Shown here piece by piece: positions 1-8,521 of a DNA stretch of 64,000 nucleotides; the first letter of the stretch is position 1, and each line of letters begins with the position of its first letter. The stretch is from NCBI RefSeq assembly GCF_019749375.1, contig NZ_JACWFE010000017.1, forward strand, positions 62,001 to 126,000, read 5' to 3'. The position numbers and the translations under genes are program-made. Under the pieces are notes generated by a model, which was given only the letters and a program-made list of their open reading frames with translations, had not been told where the DNA came from and made no database searches. The stretch comes from Bacillus sp. S/N-304-OC-R1 (lineage in GTDB: Bacteria > Bacillota > Bacilli > Bacillales > Cytobacillaceae).

Positions 1-1108
1 CAGAAATCGTAATAGGAGACTCACTATATTTTCTTGCATTATCAAGAAAAATGAATAGAAGCTGTTTTAGCTTTTGCTGGTCTGTTTCAACTTCCAGAGA
101 ATTTACATGATCACCTTCAATGATTATTTCTCGGTTATACGCATTTTGAAAACCCTTGGCTGTTTGCTTAATAAGATCCATTAAGTTCACATTGGAAAGC
201 TTTAAATTCCATTGTTCATGATGTTTTGCCAGCAGTAATAATTGCTCAGTCATTTCTCTCATACGGATAGACTCTGAAAGAATTGCTTCAATCGACTCAT
301 TAAATAGCTCAGGCTCCTTTTGTCCTCTTCGCTTTAGAAGACTGGCATAACTTTCAATTACCGTTAAGGGGGTTTTAAGCTCATGAGATGCATTTGAGAC
401 AAATTGTTTTTGCTTTTTGAAATTGGTCTCCAGCAAATCAATCATATGATTAAATGTCTCACCCATTTGGTGAAGCTCATCCTTTGAGTTTTCTTCTAAG
501 GGCAGACGCTTGAATTGACCGCTCTCCCGTATCTCAGTCATTGTTTTAATCATGCTTATTACTGGATTAATCATGAGATTGCTAAGCAGTCTGCTTGATA
601 TAAATACTGGTATTAGGGCAAGTAAAGTTACGATAATAAGAACAGCCCTGAGTGTATGTAAATTTTCTATTGATTTCCCCAAGCTTTTTGTAATTTGCAG
701 ATTGGCGATATTTCCATTAGGCAAAATAATAGGCATGGAATTAAAAGCGTATATCCGCTTATGTATGATCATTTTCTTATTGACCTCACCTGAGAAATAC
801 TCAATCTTTTCATTCCTTAATTCTTGCTCATGTAAGGTTATAGAAGAACGAGTCTTTTTTTTGTCAGGGCTGACAATTCGAATCATTCCTTCCACGGGCA
901 GATAGGTTCTTAGGAGATCATCTTCGGGAATAGTACCAAGATATTGGTTAATCATCTTTGCTGAGATTGCCATTTCATCTTGAGCCGTTTCAAGCTCACT
1001 ATTTATTACTAAATTACTAAACAAAAAATAAATGGAAAGATTCATTAATACTAACAGGGCAGTAAACATAACAGCAGTATTTAAATTAATCTTATTGCGC
1101 AGTTTCAT
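1..1108 (-). CDS. Two-component sensor histidine kinase, YkoH-like, C-terminus cut by window edge
   Basis: Membrane sensor kinase that should phosphorylate the regulator encoded just upstream. Translating the complement from the ATG at 1108 gives about 369 residues: an N-terminal membrane segment (about 8-30), an extracellular loop to about 160, a second membrane segment, a HAMP linker, an H-box (SNASHELKTPLT, His near residue 238) and the start of the ATPase domain (FLDNARKYS, N-box). The G-boxes lie beyond position 1. The start overlaps the regulator's stop as ATGA, so the two are co-translated. Pairing and regulator similarity suggest YkoGH of B. subtilis. The signal sensed is unknown. The gene is truncated only by the window. 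Confidence 0.9.
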   Translation of the reverse strand, partial: MKLRNKINLNTAVMFTALLVLMNLSIYFLFSNLVINSELETAQDEMAISAKMINQYLGTIPEDDLLRTYLPVEGMIRIVSPDKKKTRSSITLHEQELRNEKIEYFSGEVNKKMIIHKRIYAFNSMPIILPNGNIANLQITKSLGKSIENLHTLRAVLIIVTLLALIPVFISSRLLSNLMINPVISMIKTMTEIRESGQFKRLPLEENSKDELHQMGETFNHMIDLLETNFKKQKQFVSNASHELKTPLTVIESYASLLKRRGQKEPELFNESIEAILSESIRMREMTEQLLLLAKHHEQWNLKLSNVNLMDLIKQTAKGFQNAYNREIIIEGDHVNSLEVETDQQKLKQLLFIFLDNARKYSESPITIS

Positions 1109-1800
1109 TTTACTTCCTTCAATACATAACCGACGCCACGGATTGTATGAATTAACGTCTGTTTTTCGGGGAGATCAATTTTCTTCCGTAAATATCGAAT
1201 ATATACATCTACTACATTCGTATCGCCAAAGAAGTCGTAGCCCCATACTGTCTCTAATATTTGATCCCGATTTAACACTTGTAATTTATTCTTTAATAAA
1301 TACGCTAAAAGATCGAATTCTCTTGGCGTTAATTCAATGCTTTCGTCTTCGCGTAAGACTTCTCTTGTTTTTTCATTTAGCTTTAAATCAGCAAGCTGAA
1401 GCCAATCTGATTCTTCTTCGATATTTTCTATCGCTTTATTTCTTAATGCAGCCCGTACCCTTGCAAGCAATTCTTCTATTTGAAATGGTTTTGTTATATA
1501 ATCATTTGCTCCTAAATCGAGCCCTGAGACTTTATCCTCAACTGAATCTTTCGCAGTTAATAATAAAACTGGTGTATAGCTGTCATTCATTCGAATTCTC
1601 CGTAGTATTTCAATTCCGCTTAAGCCCGGCAGCATTACATCTAATAAAATCAAATCCCATTTATTCATTCGGTATTGCTCAAGAGCAGATATCCCGTCCA
1701 TTACCTTTGTTACATGATAGCCTTCATATTCTAATTCCAGCTCAAGGAGGCGGGCAATTTTTTCTTCATCCTCGACAACTAAGATCGATTCTTTATTCAC
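1105..1800 (-). CDS. OmpR-family response regulator, YkoG-like
   Basis: DNA-binding response regulator of 231 residues. The receiver domain (about 1-120) has the acidic pair near residues 10-12, the phospho-acceptor Asp54 in LLDVMLPG and the conserved Lys in ITKPF. A winged-helix output domain follows (about 130-229), ending IRGVGYVLKE as in the OmpR class. The start is GTG with a perfect AAGGAGG site seven bases upstream. It is the first gene of a leftward pair with the kinase, with a 4-base ATGA overlap. The N-terminal half closely resembles B. subtilis YkoG from memory. Target genes cannot be read from the sequence. Confidence 0.93.
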   Translation of the reverse strand: MNKESILVVEDEEKIARLLELELEYEGYHVTKVMDGISALEQYRMNKWDLILLDVMLPGLSGIEILRRIRMNDSYTPVLLLTAKDSVEDKVSGLDLGANDYITKPFQIEELLARVRAALRNKAIENIEEESDWLQLADLKLNEKTREVLREDESIELTPREFDLLAYLLKNKLQVLNRDQILETVWGYDFFGDTNVVDVYIRYLRKKIDLPEKQTLIHTIRGVGYVLKEVK

Positions 1801-1906
1801 AGTATTCCTCCTTTTGGTTAATCACCAATTATTTAACAAGATTAGCAAAAATATTAAACTAATTCATTATATAAAGAATTGACTTTTTAAAAATAGGCAT
1901 AAAGAA

Positions 1907-1936
1907 GGGATAAGGAGCGTCGTACTCTCTTATCCC
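1907..1936 (-). terminator. Rho-independent terminator of the DUF3889-like gene
   Basis: The inverted repeat GGGATAAG...CTTATCCC lies just after the stop at 1960 in the leftward direction and is followed by TTCTTT. Confidence 0.55.
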
Positions 1937-1959
1937 AGTTACTGTCTAGCTTCAGTGCC

Positions 1960-2268
1960 TTATTCAACAGTCAACTGAAGAAGCTTCTTGTTTGTTAAGC
2001 TATGTGAAACCTTAACTGTTACTTTTTTCAGTTGATTGTTTTCTTTTACATTAAAGATAAAAGAATCCACTACATCTGTTTCAGAAATATTTTGTCTGCC
2101 TGCATATTGATATTCAACTACATTTTCTCCAGGATAATCTTCTTTAACAACTGCAATGGCTATGCGGCCATACTTTTCGTATTCATCAGCATTATTTTCC
2201 GCAAACGCTAAAGTTTGAACATGCAAGAATAAACAAGCAGTTACAAAAAGATACAGCAATTTTTTCAT
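1960..2268 (-). CDS. Small secreted protein, DUF3889-like
   Basis: A 102-residue protein with a clear signal peptide: MKK, a hydrophobic core (LLYLFVTACLFLHV) and an AFA cleavage site near residue 23. The mature part carries YEKYGRIAIAVVKEDYPGE, then a charged beta-rich tail. This pattern matches, from memory, the short exported DUF3889 family of bacilli (YckD-like). Function is unknown; the mature fold resembles a PepSY-like propeptide in size. The start is ATG after a GGGGGAA site. It sits alone, with a hairpin terminator downstream and the YkoGH pair beyond it. No catalytic residues are visible. Confidence 0.7.
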   Translation of the reverse strand: MKKLLYLFVTACLFLHVQTLAFAENNADEYEKYGRIAIAVVKEDYPGENVVEYQYAGRQNISETDVVDSFIFNVKENNQLKKVTVKVSHSLTNKKLLQLTVE

Positions 2269-2475
2269 TACTTTTCCCCCAGTTTGAGAGTTTTTTCTTA
2301 TTATCTGTTTGTAGCTGATTTTTATGTACCTCTGAAATTCATACGCAAATGTCTTATGTTATACAGGTAAAAGATGAAAACACGATCATATCAGCATGTC
2401 CAACATTTACAGTGTAAATTATTTTTTCAAACACATAAGCTATAATCAACTCCTTGAAGAGGAGGAAAAGGACAA

Positions 2476-2727
2476 ATGAATAAATTAGATTATGATCGAG
2501 CTCTATACTATGTTCACCGATCAGAGTGGGACAATTTGCTCATCTTAATGGTTAGAACAGAAGACCATTTTCTTTCAAAAAAAATAGAGCATTTCCTTCA
2601 TTCGTATAACTTTGAGAAAGATTACTCCGTCATTGAGAAACACTTATATTCTTTACTTAGATACATCGACCATGCAAATGCCTACAATGCGATTGACCTG
2701 CCTGAAGATTTATACCAGTTACCATAA
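2476..2727 (+). CDS. yhdB: YhdB-like small conserved protein
   Basis: An 83-residue soluble protein. The segment DYDRALYYVHRSEWDNLL and the following LILMVRTEDHFLSKK match my memory of B. subtilis YhdB in sequence and length. Function is unknown. There is no signal peptide or membrane segment. The ATG follows a strong GAGGAGG site, and the gene is monocistronic, with a hairpin terminator 15 bases after the stop. In B. subtilis yhdB neighbours the azoreductase yhdA, and the azoreductase-like gene is the convergent neighbour here, which supports the assignment. Confidence 0.8.
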   Translation: MNKLDYDRALYYVHRSEWDNLLILMVRTEDHFLSKKIEHFLHSYNFEKDYSVIEKHLYSLLRYIDHANAYNAIDLPEDLYQLP

Positions 2728-2742
2728 TGAATTCCACCAAAA

Positions 2743-2775
2743 AAAACACGGTTTTTCACAACCGTGTTTTCCTTT
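2743..2775 (+). terminator. Terminator of yhdB
   Basis: A perfect 11-bp stem, AAAACACGGTT/AACCGTGTTTT, with a 6-base loop lies right after the yhdB stop. The A-run and T-run on either side could also stop leftward transcripts. Confidence 0.75.
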
Positions 2776-2838
2776 TGCTGACAGATTATTTCTTTCGAAA
2801 CCCATTTCTCTAACGGCGATAAGAACAATTCTTCAAAA

Positions 2839-3366
2839 TCAGCCCTTTATTTGGACATACATATTCATATACATTTGCAGCTCATTCATTAATTGATCAA
2901 CTTGTTTTGCCGGTTCTTCATGCAGCCAGTCATTTTCATAATCAAAGCAGTGCGGGTCCAAGACTAGTTGACGAGGAATTACATTGGCATATACTCCCCT
3001 GCCAACGGTTCTCATATTTCCTAAAGCATTAATTCCGCCTTTTCCTCCTCCTGCTGCTACAAGTAAGGCAACAGGCTTGTTAGCAAATTGCTCATTCCCA
3101 AGGAAATCCAGCGCATTCTTTAGCGCACCACTCATGCCGCTATGATATTCTGGTGATGCAAGAATAATTCCATCGGACTGTGAAACTGCTTCACGCAAGG
3201 CTTTAACTGCAGGTAATTGATGCTGTTCCTCTTCCCCATTGTATAATGGAAGATCTCCTTTACTTAAATCAATTAATTCTGCTCCGTATTTCTTCGCAAT
3301 ATATCTTGAAGCAATCCCAGTTCTTCCTTTTTTTCTGGGACTGCCATTAATGATTGTCAATTTCAA
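2839..3366 (-). CDS. azr: NADPH-dependent FMN reductase / azoreductase, YhdA (Azr) type
   Basis: Flavodoxin-fold FMN oxidoreductase of 175 residues that in this family reduces azo dyes and quinones with NADPH. The phosphate-binding loop is NGSPRKKGRT (about 7-16). The family hallmark SPEYHSGMSGALKNALDFL (about 91-109) and the glycine-rich AAGGGKGGINAL follow. The match to B. subtilis YhdA is strong along the whole length. The start is TTG, chosen for the AGGAGAG site eight bases before it. It is monocistronic and convergent with yhdB. Physiological substrates are not evident. Confidence 0.9.
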   Translation of the reverse strand: MKLTIINGSPRKKGRTGIASRYIAKKYGAELIDLSKGDLPLYNGEEEQHQLPAVKALREAVSQSDGIILASPEYHSGMSGALKNALDFLGNEQFANKPVALLVAAGGGKGGINALGNMRTVGRGVYANVIPRQLVLDPHCFDYENDWLHEEPAKQVDQLMNELQMYMNMYVQIKG

Positions 3367-3567
3367 TTGTATCTCTCCTATCGAATCTTATTGAATGCCG
3401 CATTTTTAGTATGGAAGAGATTGTACTTTATCATCGTCGTTTATGTCCATTGTTTTGTTAATATTACTTAAATAATAATAATGCTGTGTTTCATTTTAAA
3501 GTAAGTATAAGTATAAGTATTATTACGATTAGATGAACAGGCAATAGGAACTTTGTTCTTGTCAGCA

Positions 3568-4209
3568 TTATTTCATTATACCATTTCTTACTGCAAAGAG
3601 GGCTGCTTGAGTCCGGTCTGCAAGCTCAAGCTTGGATAGGAGATTGGAAACATGTGTTTTCACTGTTTTTTCAGTAATAAATAAATCAGCGGCAATTTCT
3701 TTATTACTTTTCCCCTTTGCAATTTCCTGTAAAACTTCAATTTCTCTTTTTGTAAGCTCATCGATGGATTTTTTTTCAGAACTGTTTTTTCCAGATAAGT
3801 GAGATAGTAAATGGGTTGTTGCTTTTGGATGAAGCTGATTTTCTCCTGTCATTAAATGCCTAATTGCTTTGACAAGCTCATCCGGTTCAATGTCCTTTAA
3901 CTGATAGCCAGACGCCCCAGCTTCTAAAGCAGGGATTACATGATCCTGGTCAGAAAAGCTTGTTAACATCATGACTTTAATTTCTGGACAAAGTTTTTTT
4001 ATTTCGCGTGTTGCCTCAATACCATTTAAAACCGGCATCTCCAAATCCATTAAAACAATTTCCGGCTTCAAGCTTACTGCCAATTCCACTGCTTCTTGTC
4101 CATTTTTTGCTTCCCCGACTATTTCAATTTCCTGCTGAGTTTTTAGAAAAAAAACAAGTCCGCGTCTTACAACATGATGGTCATCTGCAATGAGAACACG
4201 TATGGCCAT
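3568..4209 (-). CDS. yhcZ: NarL/LuxR-family response regulator, YhcZ-like
   Basis: A 213-residue regulator. The receiver domain (1-120) has DDHH at 9-12 and phospho-acceptor Asp55 in LMDLEMP, and the segment MLTSFSDQDHVIPA is typical of the YhcZ group. The C-terminal LuxR helix-turn-helix (about 147-207) reads LTKREIEVLQEIAKG then EKTVKTHVSNLLSKL. The start is ATG behind GGGGGAA. It lies 12 bases downstream of the histidine kinase gene and forms an operon with it. The matching GAF-kinase partner and nearby yhcT/yhcU homologues support the YhcYZ assignment. Confidence 0.88.
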   Translation of the reverse strand: MAIRVLIADDHHVVRRGLVFFLKTQQEIEIVGEAKNGQEAVELAVSLKPEIVLMDLEMPVLNGIEATREIKKLCPEIKVMMLTSFSDQDHVIPALEAGASGYQLKDIEPDELVKAIRHLMTGENQLHPKATTHLLSHLSGKNSSEKKSIDELTKREIEVLQEIAKGKSNKEIAADLFITEKTVKTHVSNLLSKLELADRTQAALFAVRNGIMK

Positions 4210-4221
4210 TTTCTTTTCCCC

Positions 4222-5343
4222 CTATATCGGAATAATAATTTCTATTTTTGTTCCGTTTTGTTCAGAGCTTTCCAGCTTGAATTGTCCATTTAATGACTCT
4301 GTCCGATCACGCATGCTCCTTAATCCTAAAGAAGGTATATTTCTTACATTCCCATCATAATAAAAACCACAGCCAAAATCAGAAATCACCATCATTACTT
4401 GATTATTTTCTATCGCTAATGTAAATTCAACCTTAGATTGGCCAGAATGCTTCTTACAATTCGCAAGTGCTTCTTGGCCAATTCTCCATAAAGCTTCTTC
4501 TACCTTGCCCGGGAGTGAAATGACGCCCTTTACCTTTGATTTCACATCCAATTCAAGCATTTCTCCGTAGCTCAATAATGCACTAATTATCCCATTCTCG
4601 AGCCCTCTTGGACGGAGCTGCCAGATTAATGCTCTCATTTCGTTCAAAGCTTCCTGCGCTAAGTCTTGAATGTATGAAAACGTTTCTTTTATTTCTATAT
4701 CGTTTGCCATTTCGGCACCGCCTCTAGCTGTTAAACTTAAAGAGAAAAGAAGCTGATTGACCGAATCATGCAAATCTCTGGCAAGCCTGTTTCTTTCAGC
4801 AGTTAATGCGTTCTCCTGCTCTCGCTCTGTCAGCTTGATTCGCTTTAAGGCTGTGCCAATTTGAAAGGCAATAGATTCAAGAAGTGCCAATTCTTCATTT
4901 GAAAAATGGGTCTTATTAGGAGAACCGACATTTAATATACCAAACCTCTCCTCACCTGCCCGAAGTGGAACAGAGGCATGGTGAGTGAGTCCATTGGTGC
5001 CAGCTCTTTTTTCAAGTATGACATCTTCAATTCTTTTGCATTCAATAATATTTATCGCCTTATGCAACCGCCCATTATTAAAGCGGTCAATGCACCAGCA
5101 GTCTCCTTTACACATTGGCTCATTATGTTTGGAAGATAAAGCAGGAGGCAAATTTTCATACGCAGCAAGATTATAATTTCCATCAGGCTCTATTAAAAAA
5201 ATCCATCCTGTTTCCAAACCAGTGACATGCAGCAATTTTGCAAGAACCTCTGATAGGATTGTTTTTATTTCCGTTCCTTCATTTAATAATTCAGCAATTT
5301 CTTTTAAGATCCAAATTTCTGAATGATGATTCTCTAAAGCCAC
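4222..5343 (-). CDS. yhcY: GAF-domain sensor histidine kinase, YhcY-like, with a cysteine cluster
   Basis: Cytoplasmic NarL-type kinase of about 373 residues that should phosphorylate the YhcZ-like regulator. A GAF domain (about 10-165) precedes a HisKA_3 dimerisation helix with RDLHDSVNQ and an HATPase domain ending in SLGLRSMRDR and GTKIEI. No membrane segment is present, so the signal is internal. The GAF domain holds four cysteines in a CxxxCxC...C arrangement (about residues 78, 82, 84 and 102). This could bind a metal, an Fe-S cluster or heme; that is inference. The start is placed at the GTG at 5343 because GGGAGG lies seven bases upstream. The TTG at 5358 has no ribosome site. Confidence 0.88.
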   Translation of the reverse strand: MALENHHSEIWILKEIAELLNEGTEIKTILSEVLAKLLHVTGLETGWIFLIEPDGNYNLAAYENLPPALSSKHNEPMCKGDCWCIDRFNNGRLHKAINIIECKRIEDVILEKRAGTNGLTHHASVPLRAGEERFGILNVGSPNKTHFSNEELALLESIAFQIGTALKRIKLTEREQENALTAERNRLARDLHDSVNQLLFSLSLTARGGAEMANDIEIKETFSYIQDLAQEALNEMRALIWQLRPRGLENGIISALLSYGEMLELDVKSKVKGVISLPGKVEEALWRIGQEALANCKKHSGQSKVEFTLAIENNQVMMVISDFGCGFYYDGNVRNIPSLGLRSMRDRTESLNGQFKLESSEQNGTKIEIIIPI

Positions 5344-5628
5344 CTTTATTCCTCCCAATGGATGCTTCTCCCATTATTATAATACTTTTATACTTTTGCA
5401 GCCTTAGCAAATAGATTGAAAACCTCTCCGACTAAAGTTGTAGAAACATGTTAAATGGCAATAAATTTGAATATTATTCGTCTTTTCTTTAAGATAAAAA
5501 AGAACCTAGAAGATGGCTAAACTATGACGAAATTTAGAACAAACAATGATAAAGTTTAATTGTTAATTTACAAAATCAAACAGATGGCCCTATAATTTTC
5601 TTAGGTATCTAAGATTAAGGAGTACTTT

Positions 5629-6063
5629 ATGAATAATACGAAAGATAATCGAGAATCCCTTTTATTTATTGCTTGGGCTGCCTCTGTTATTGCCATGTTT
5701 GGAAGCCTTTATTTTTCAGAAATTCGCCAATATGAGCCTTGTGCATTATGCTGGTACCAACGAATTGCTATGTATCCTTTCGTCATAATTTTAGGAATAG
5801 CCGTCATTACGAAGGATTATAGAATTAGCCTATATTCCATGATTCTATCTGGAATAGGTGCCTGTATCTCACTTTATCATTATTCCATTCAGAAGGTGTC
5901 ATTTCTTGCAGATCATGCTGCATCATGCGGGAGAGTACCATGTACAGGAGAGTACATAAATTGGTTAGGCTTTATTACCATTCCTTTTTTAGCGTTAATT
6001 GCATTTATCATTATTTTTATCTGCAGCTTGTTATTATGGAAAAAAACGAAAGAGGTTAAATAG
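5629..6063 (+). CDS. bdbC: DsbB-type thiol-disulfide oxidoreductase BdbC
   Basis: Membrane quinone-linked oxidase that re-oxidises an extracytoplasmic dithiol oxidase, in the disulfide-bond formation pathway. The 144 residues form four transmembrane helices. The first loop carries the redox pair in CALCWYQR (about 38-45), and the second loop carries the second pair in CGRVPCTGEY (about 100-109), as in DsbB/BdbC. WYQRIAMYP is a family signature. The next gene starts 2 bases after its stop and encodes an exported thioredoxin-like protein, so the two probably act together. Length matches B. subtilis BdbC. Confidence 0.93.
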   Translation: MNNTKDNRESLLFIAWAASVIAMFGSLYFSEIRQYEPCALCWYQRIAMYPFVIILGIAVITKDYRISLYSMILSGIGACISLYHYSIQKVSFLADHAASCGRVPCTGEYINWLGFITIPFLALIAFIIIFICSLLLWKKTKEVK

Positions 6064-6064
6064 G

Positions 6065-6535
6065 ATGAAAAAGGTTATTATTTTTCTTGCTGTTATTATA
6101 GTCCTTTTTGTGGCAGTTGGATTTCTCACAAAAATGCAAAATGAGGAAAAAGTATCTGAGGAAAATCCATATGGGAAGGATACTCTTCACCCTGAAACGA
6201 TTGCCCAGCTAAATGACCCTAATTATCAAAATCTGATCCTGCCCGAGGAATTAAAAAAGAAATTAGACAATAAAGAAGATGTAACGGTTTATTTCTACAG
6301 CCCTACATGCCCCCACTGTCAAAGAACAACGCCCGTGGTAGCGCCATTAGCAACGAAAATGAAGGTGGATCTTGTTCAATTTAACTTGCTTGAATTTGAC
6401 AAAGGCTGGGATCAATACTTAATTACAGAAACACCGACGATTGTACAATATAAAGCTGGGAAAGAAGTAAATCGTATTACTGGTTACCAGGATAAAGAAG
6501 TTTTTGAACAATGGTTTAAAGAAAATAGCCAATAA
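6065..6535 (+). CDS. Membrane-anchored thioredoxin-like protein (partner of BdbC)
   Basis: Extracytoplasmic thiol-disulfide protein of 156 residues. A single N-terminal membrane segment (about 4-24) anchors a thioredoxin fold whose active site is CPHC in YSPTCPHCQR (about residue 80). The cis-proline is in ETPTIVQY. The CPHC dipeptide resembles oxidising DsbA-type enzymes more than CGPC thioredoxins. The start is the ATG at 6065, one base past the bdbC stop region, with the AGAGG inside the end of bdbC. An in-frame start at 5999 lies inside bdbC and is unlikely. It probably exchanges electrons with BdbC. Confidence 0.85.
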   Translation: MKKVIIFLAVIIVLFVAVGFLTKMQNEEKVSEENPYGKDTLHPETIAQLNDPNYQNLILPEELKKKLDNKEDVTVYFYSPTCPHCQRTTPVVAPLATKMKVDLVQFNLLEFDKGWDQYLITETPTIVQYKAGKEVNRITGYQDKEVFEQWFKENSQ

Positions 6536-6543
6536 GAAATAAA

Positions 6544-6576
6544 AAAACGCCTGCGGATCCATTTTGCAGGCGTTTT
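6544..6576. terminator. Bidirectional terminator between the bdbC operon and yhcU
   Basis: An 11-bp stem, AAAACGCCTGC/GCAGGCGTTTT, with 11 bases between arms. It lies nine bases after the thioredoxin stop and eight before the convergent yhcU stop, with A and T runs on both sides. Confidence 0.8.
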
Positions 6577-6583
6577 CATTGTA

Positions 6584-6982
6584 TTAGATTAAAATCTCAT
6601 TAGCTGCTTTTGTATAAATGCTGAGGACATCACTCTTCATAATTTTGTCTTTGCAAAAATGTCTGAAAGAAAATGGGAAAGTCAAACCATAATCATGTAA
6701 AGTGTAAACATTTTTTTCAAACAAGCCTTCATATTTAAGATCTAAGTGAGAAAGTTCTAATATTGCAATAATTGTTTGTAAACTAGCTATAACTTGATAT
6801 GCTTCTTTTAATGTTCCAAAATATTCTATATGTCGTGTTGTTGTATGTAATACTTGCTTGCGCTCAAATTCCTTTATTTCTTCATCAAAAAAATAGAGAG
6901 GAAACACTTTTGAATAGATTTTTTGAATCAGTTCTTGTATTTTCTGTTCTTGTTCAGGAGTTGATGCAAAAACAACTTTCAC
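6584..6982 (-). CDS. yhcU: YhcU-like conserved protein
   Basis: A soluble protein of about 132 residues, starting VKVVFASTPEQE. It contains VFPLYFFDEEIKEFE and VIASLQTIIAILE, which resemble B. subtilis YhcU from memory, and its length fits. Function is unknown. The GTG at 6982 is preferred because AAAGGTGG lies eight bases upstream. The GTG at 6994 overlaps that site. It is transcribed away from yhcT, as in B. subtilis, where the two genes are neighbours. No catalytic motif, signal or membrane segment is seen. Confidence 0.75.
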   Translation of the reverse strand: MKVVFASTPEQEQKIQELIQKIYSKVFPLYFFDEEIKEFERKQVLHTTTRHIEYFGTLKEAYQVIASLQTIIAILELSHLDLKYEGLFEKNVYTLHDYGLTFPFSFRHFCKDKIMKSDVLSIYTKAANEILI

Positions 6983-7115
6983 ATGGATGACCACCTTTTA
7001 ATCATTGTAACCTGTTCGTAATATATAGAATTAGAATATCATATTTAATAGGTAATTTAGGGTGGTAATTAAACCCAAACAGCTTCCATTTTTGCAATAA
7101 AGAAGGAGATGAAAC

Positions 7116-8045
7116 ATGATAAAGACCAAGAGGTACGGAGAATGGTTTGAATTAACTTTGCCCCATGAATGGGAAGGTTTTACTATCGATTATATTCTTA
7201 GGAATATTTGGAAATTACCAAAGAAACAAATACATTTTATGCGAATGGAAAAACAAGTAAAAATAAATGGAGATCATATTAGCTGGACCTCACCATTAAA
7301 AGAAAAAGATAAATTGCAGCTAAAATTTTTTGCCCATGAGGAATTTGGGGTCATTCCAGCCTTTCATGACGTGGAGATTTTGTACGAGGATGATCATCTT
7401 ATTGTTTTTAATAAACCTGCAGGGATGGATACTCATCCAAACGCCCCTGAACAATCTAACACGCTTTTGAATGCTGCTGCCTATCATCTGCAATCACAAG
7501 GAGAAATTCAGGGAATAAGGCATGTTCATAGGCTAGACCGTGATACATCTGGTGCTGTTCTTTTTGCTAAGCATCCGTTTGCAGGCAGTATCTTGGATAG
7601 AATGCTGGAGGAGAGAATTATTAAACGAACGTATGTAGCACTTGTTCACGGTATCATTGAAACAAAGAGTGGAATGATTAATGAGCCAATTGGACGAGAT
7701 CGCCATCATGCTACAAGACGTCGAGTATCCTCTGGCGGTCAGCCGGCTATTACCCAGTACAAATTAATAAAAACATACGGAAAACAGAATTTATCATTAA
7801 TTCAATGCCGTTTAGAGACTGGTCGAACACACCAAATCCGTGTTCATTTAAGCCATATTGGCCATCCGTTAGCAGGTGATCTTTTATACGGGGGCAAGCC
7901 CATTTTCAATCGTCAGGCGCTGCATGCAGCAAAGCTTGAGTTCCCACATCCTTTTACAATGGAAAAAATTATCTGCTACGCAAAAGTTTCCGATGATGCA
8001 AAGCTAGCTGATTTTCTAAATGTCGCACCAATTGATTTGAAATAA
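7116..8045 (+). CDS. yhcT: RluA/RluD-family RNA pseudouridine synthase, YhcT-like
   Basis: Isomerises specific uridines in structured RNA to pseudouridine. The protein has 309 residues: an S4-like N-terminal region (about 25-90) and a catalytic domain whose motif is HRLDRDTSGAVLFAK, with the nucleophilic Asp at about residue 143. Further family motifs are YVALVHG and LETGRTHQIRVHL. The start is ATG behind AAGGAG. It matches the YhcT branch because yhcU is divergent upstream. The exact RNA target is not known from sequence. It is monocistronic, with a terminator directly after the stop. Confidence 0.92.
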   Translation: MIKTKRYGEWFELTLPHEWEGFTIDYILRNIWKLPKKQIHFMRMEKQVKINGDHISWTSPLKEKDKLQLKFFAHEEFGVIPAFHDVEILYEDDHLIVFNKPAGMDTHPNAPEQSNTLLNAAAYHLQSQGEIQGIRHVHRLDRDTSGAVLFAKHPFAGSILDRMLEERIIKRTYVALVHGIIETKSGMINEPIGRDRHHATRRRVSSGGQPAITQYKLIKTYGKQNLSLIQCRLETGRTHQIRVHLSHIGHPLAGDLLYGGKPIFNRQALHAAKLEFPHPFTMEKIICYAKVSDDAKLADFLNVAPIDLK

Positions 8046-8050
8046 AAATA

Positions 8051-8079
8051 AAGGCCGCCTCATCTGCTGAGACGGCCTT
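8051..8079. terminator. Bidirectional terminator between yhcT and the ywzA-like gene
   Basis: The hairpin AAGGCCG...CGGCCTT has an inner CTCA/TGAG pairing. It lies six bases after the yhcT stop and ten before the convergent gene's stop. Confidence 0.75.
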
Positions 8080-8088
8080 AAAATATAA

Positions 8089-8349
8089 TTAATCAGTTGT
8101 TTTTCTAAATGCTCTCATAACCATGCTTAGTAAAAAGACTAGAATGACTGCACCGATTATCGCAGGAATAATGGCAAAGTTCGCAATTTCTGGACCCCAG
8201 TTACCAAAGATAGCAGTTCCTAGCCATGCCCCAATAAATCCAGCAATAATATTACCAAATACTCCTCCAGGAATATCTTTTCCAACAATCATTCCGGCAA
8301 TCCAACCAATAATTCCACCAATAATTAGTGACCATAAGAAACTAAACAT
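8089..8349 (-). CDS. ywzA: GlsB/YeaQ/YmgE-family stress membrane protein (UPF0410), YwzA-like
   Basis: An 86-residue inner-membrane protein with three hydrophobic segments rich in glycine: GGIIGWIAGMIVGKD, GNIIAGFIGAWLGTAIFG and the C-terminal IIGAVILVFLLS. This is the transglycosylase-associated/UPF0410 pattern. Its biochemical role is unknown. The family is linked to general stress, and B. subtilis ywzA belongs to the sigma-B regulon. A good sigma-B promoter match lies about 110 bases upstream on this strand, which agrees. The start is ATG after GGAGAG. Confidence 0.88.
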   Translation of the reverse strand: MFSFLWSLIIGGIIGWIAGMIVGKDIPGGVFGNIIAGFIGAWLGTAIFGNWGPEIANFAIIPAIIGAVILVFLLSMVMRAFRKTTD

Positions 8350-8461
8350 AATTACACTCTCCTTACTTTTTAGTGTAGTTTTGCTCTAAATTGTCTCTTT
8401 CATTCAGCTTAATGTTGTGACCAAATATTACTTTGTACAAGCTTGAAGCTTTATATGTAAG

Positions 8462-8486
8462 GTACCCAGTTCTGAGTAAATTACAC
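8462..8486 (-). promoter_or_regulatory. Candidate sigma-B promoter of the ywzA-like gene
   Basis: Read leftward, GTGTAA (8481-8486), a 13-base spacer and GGGTAC (8462-8467) match the sigma-B consensus GTTTAA-N12-15-GGGTAT with two mismatches. It points at a gene whose B. subtilis homologue is sigma-B controlled. Confidence 0.6.
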
Positions 8487-8521
8487 TTTTTTCTTTAAAA
8501 AAATTTGAAAACAACTGATCC

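Noticed and set aside
3500-3523. Short direct repeat TAAGTATAAGTATAAGTATTA upstream of the yhcZ-like stop
   Set aside because: Only three six-base units in AT-rich DNA; likely chance or slippage, with no neighbouring signal.
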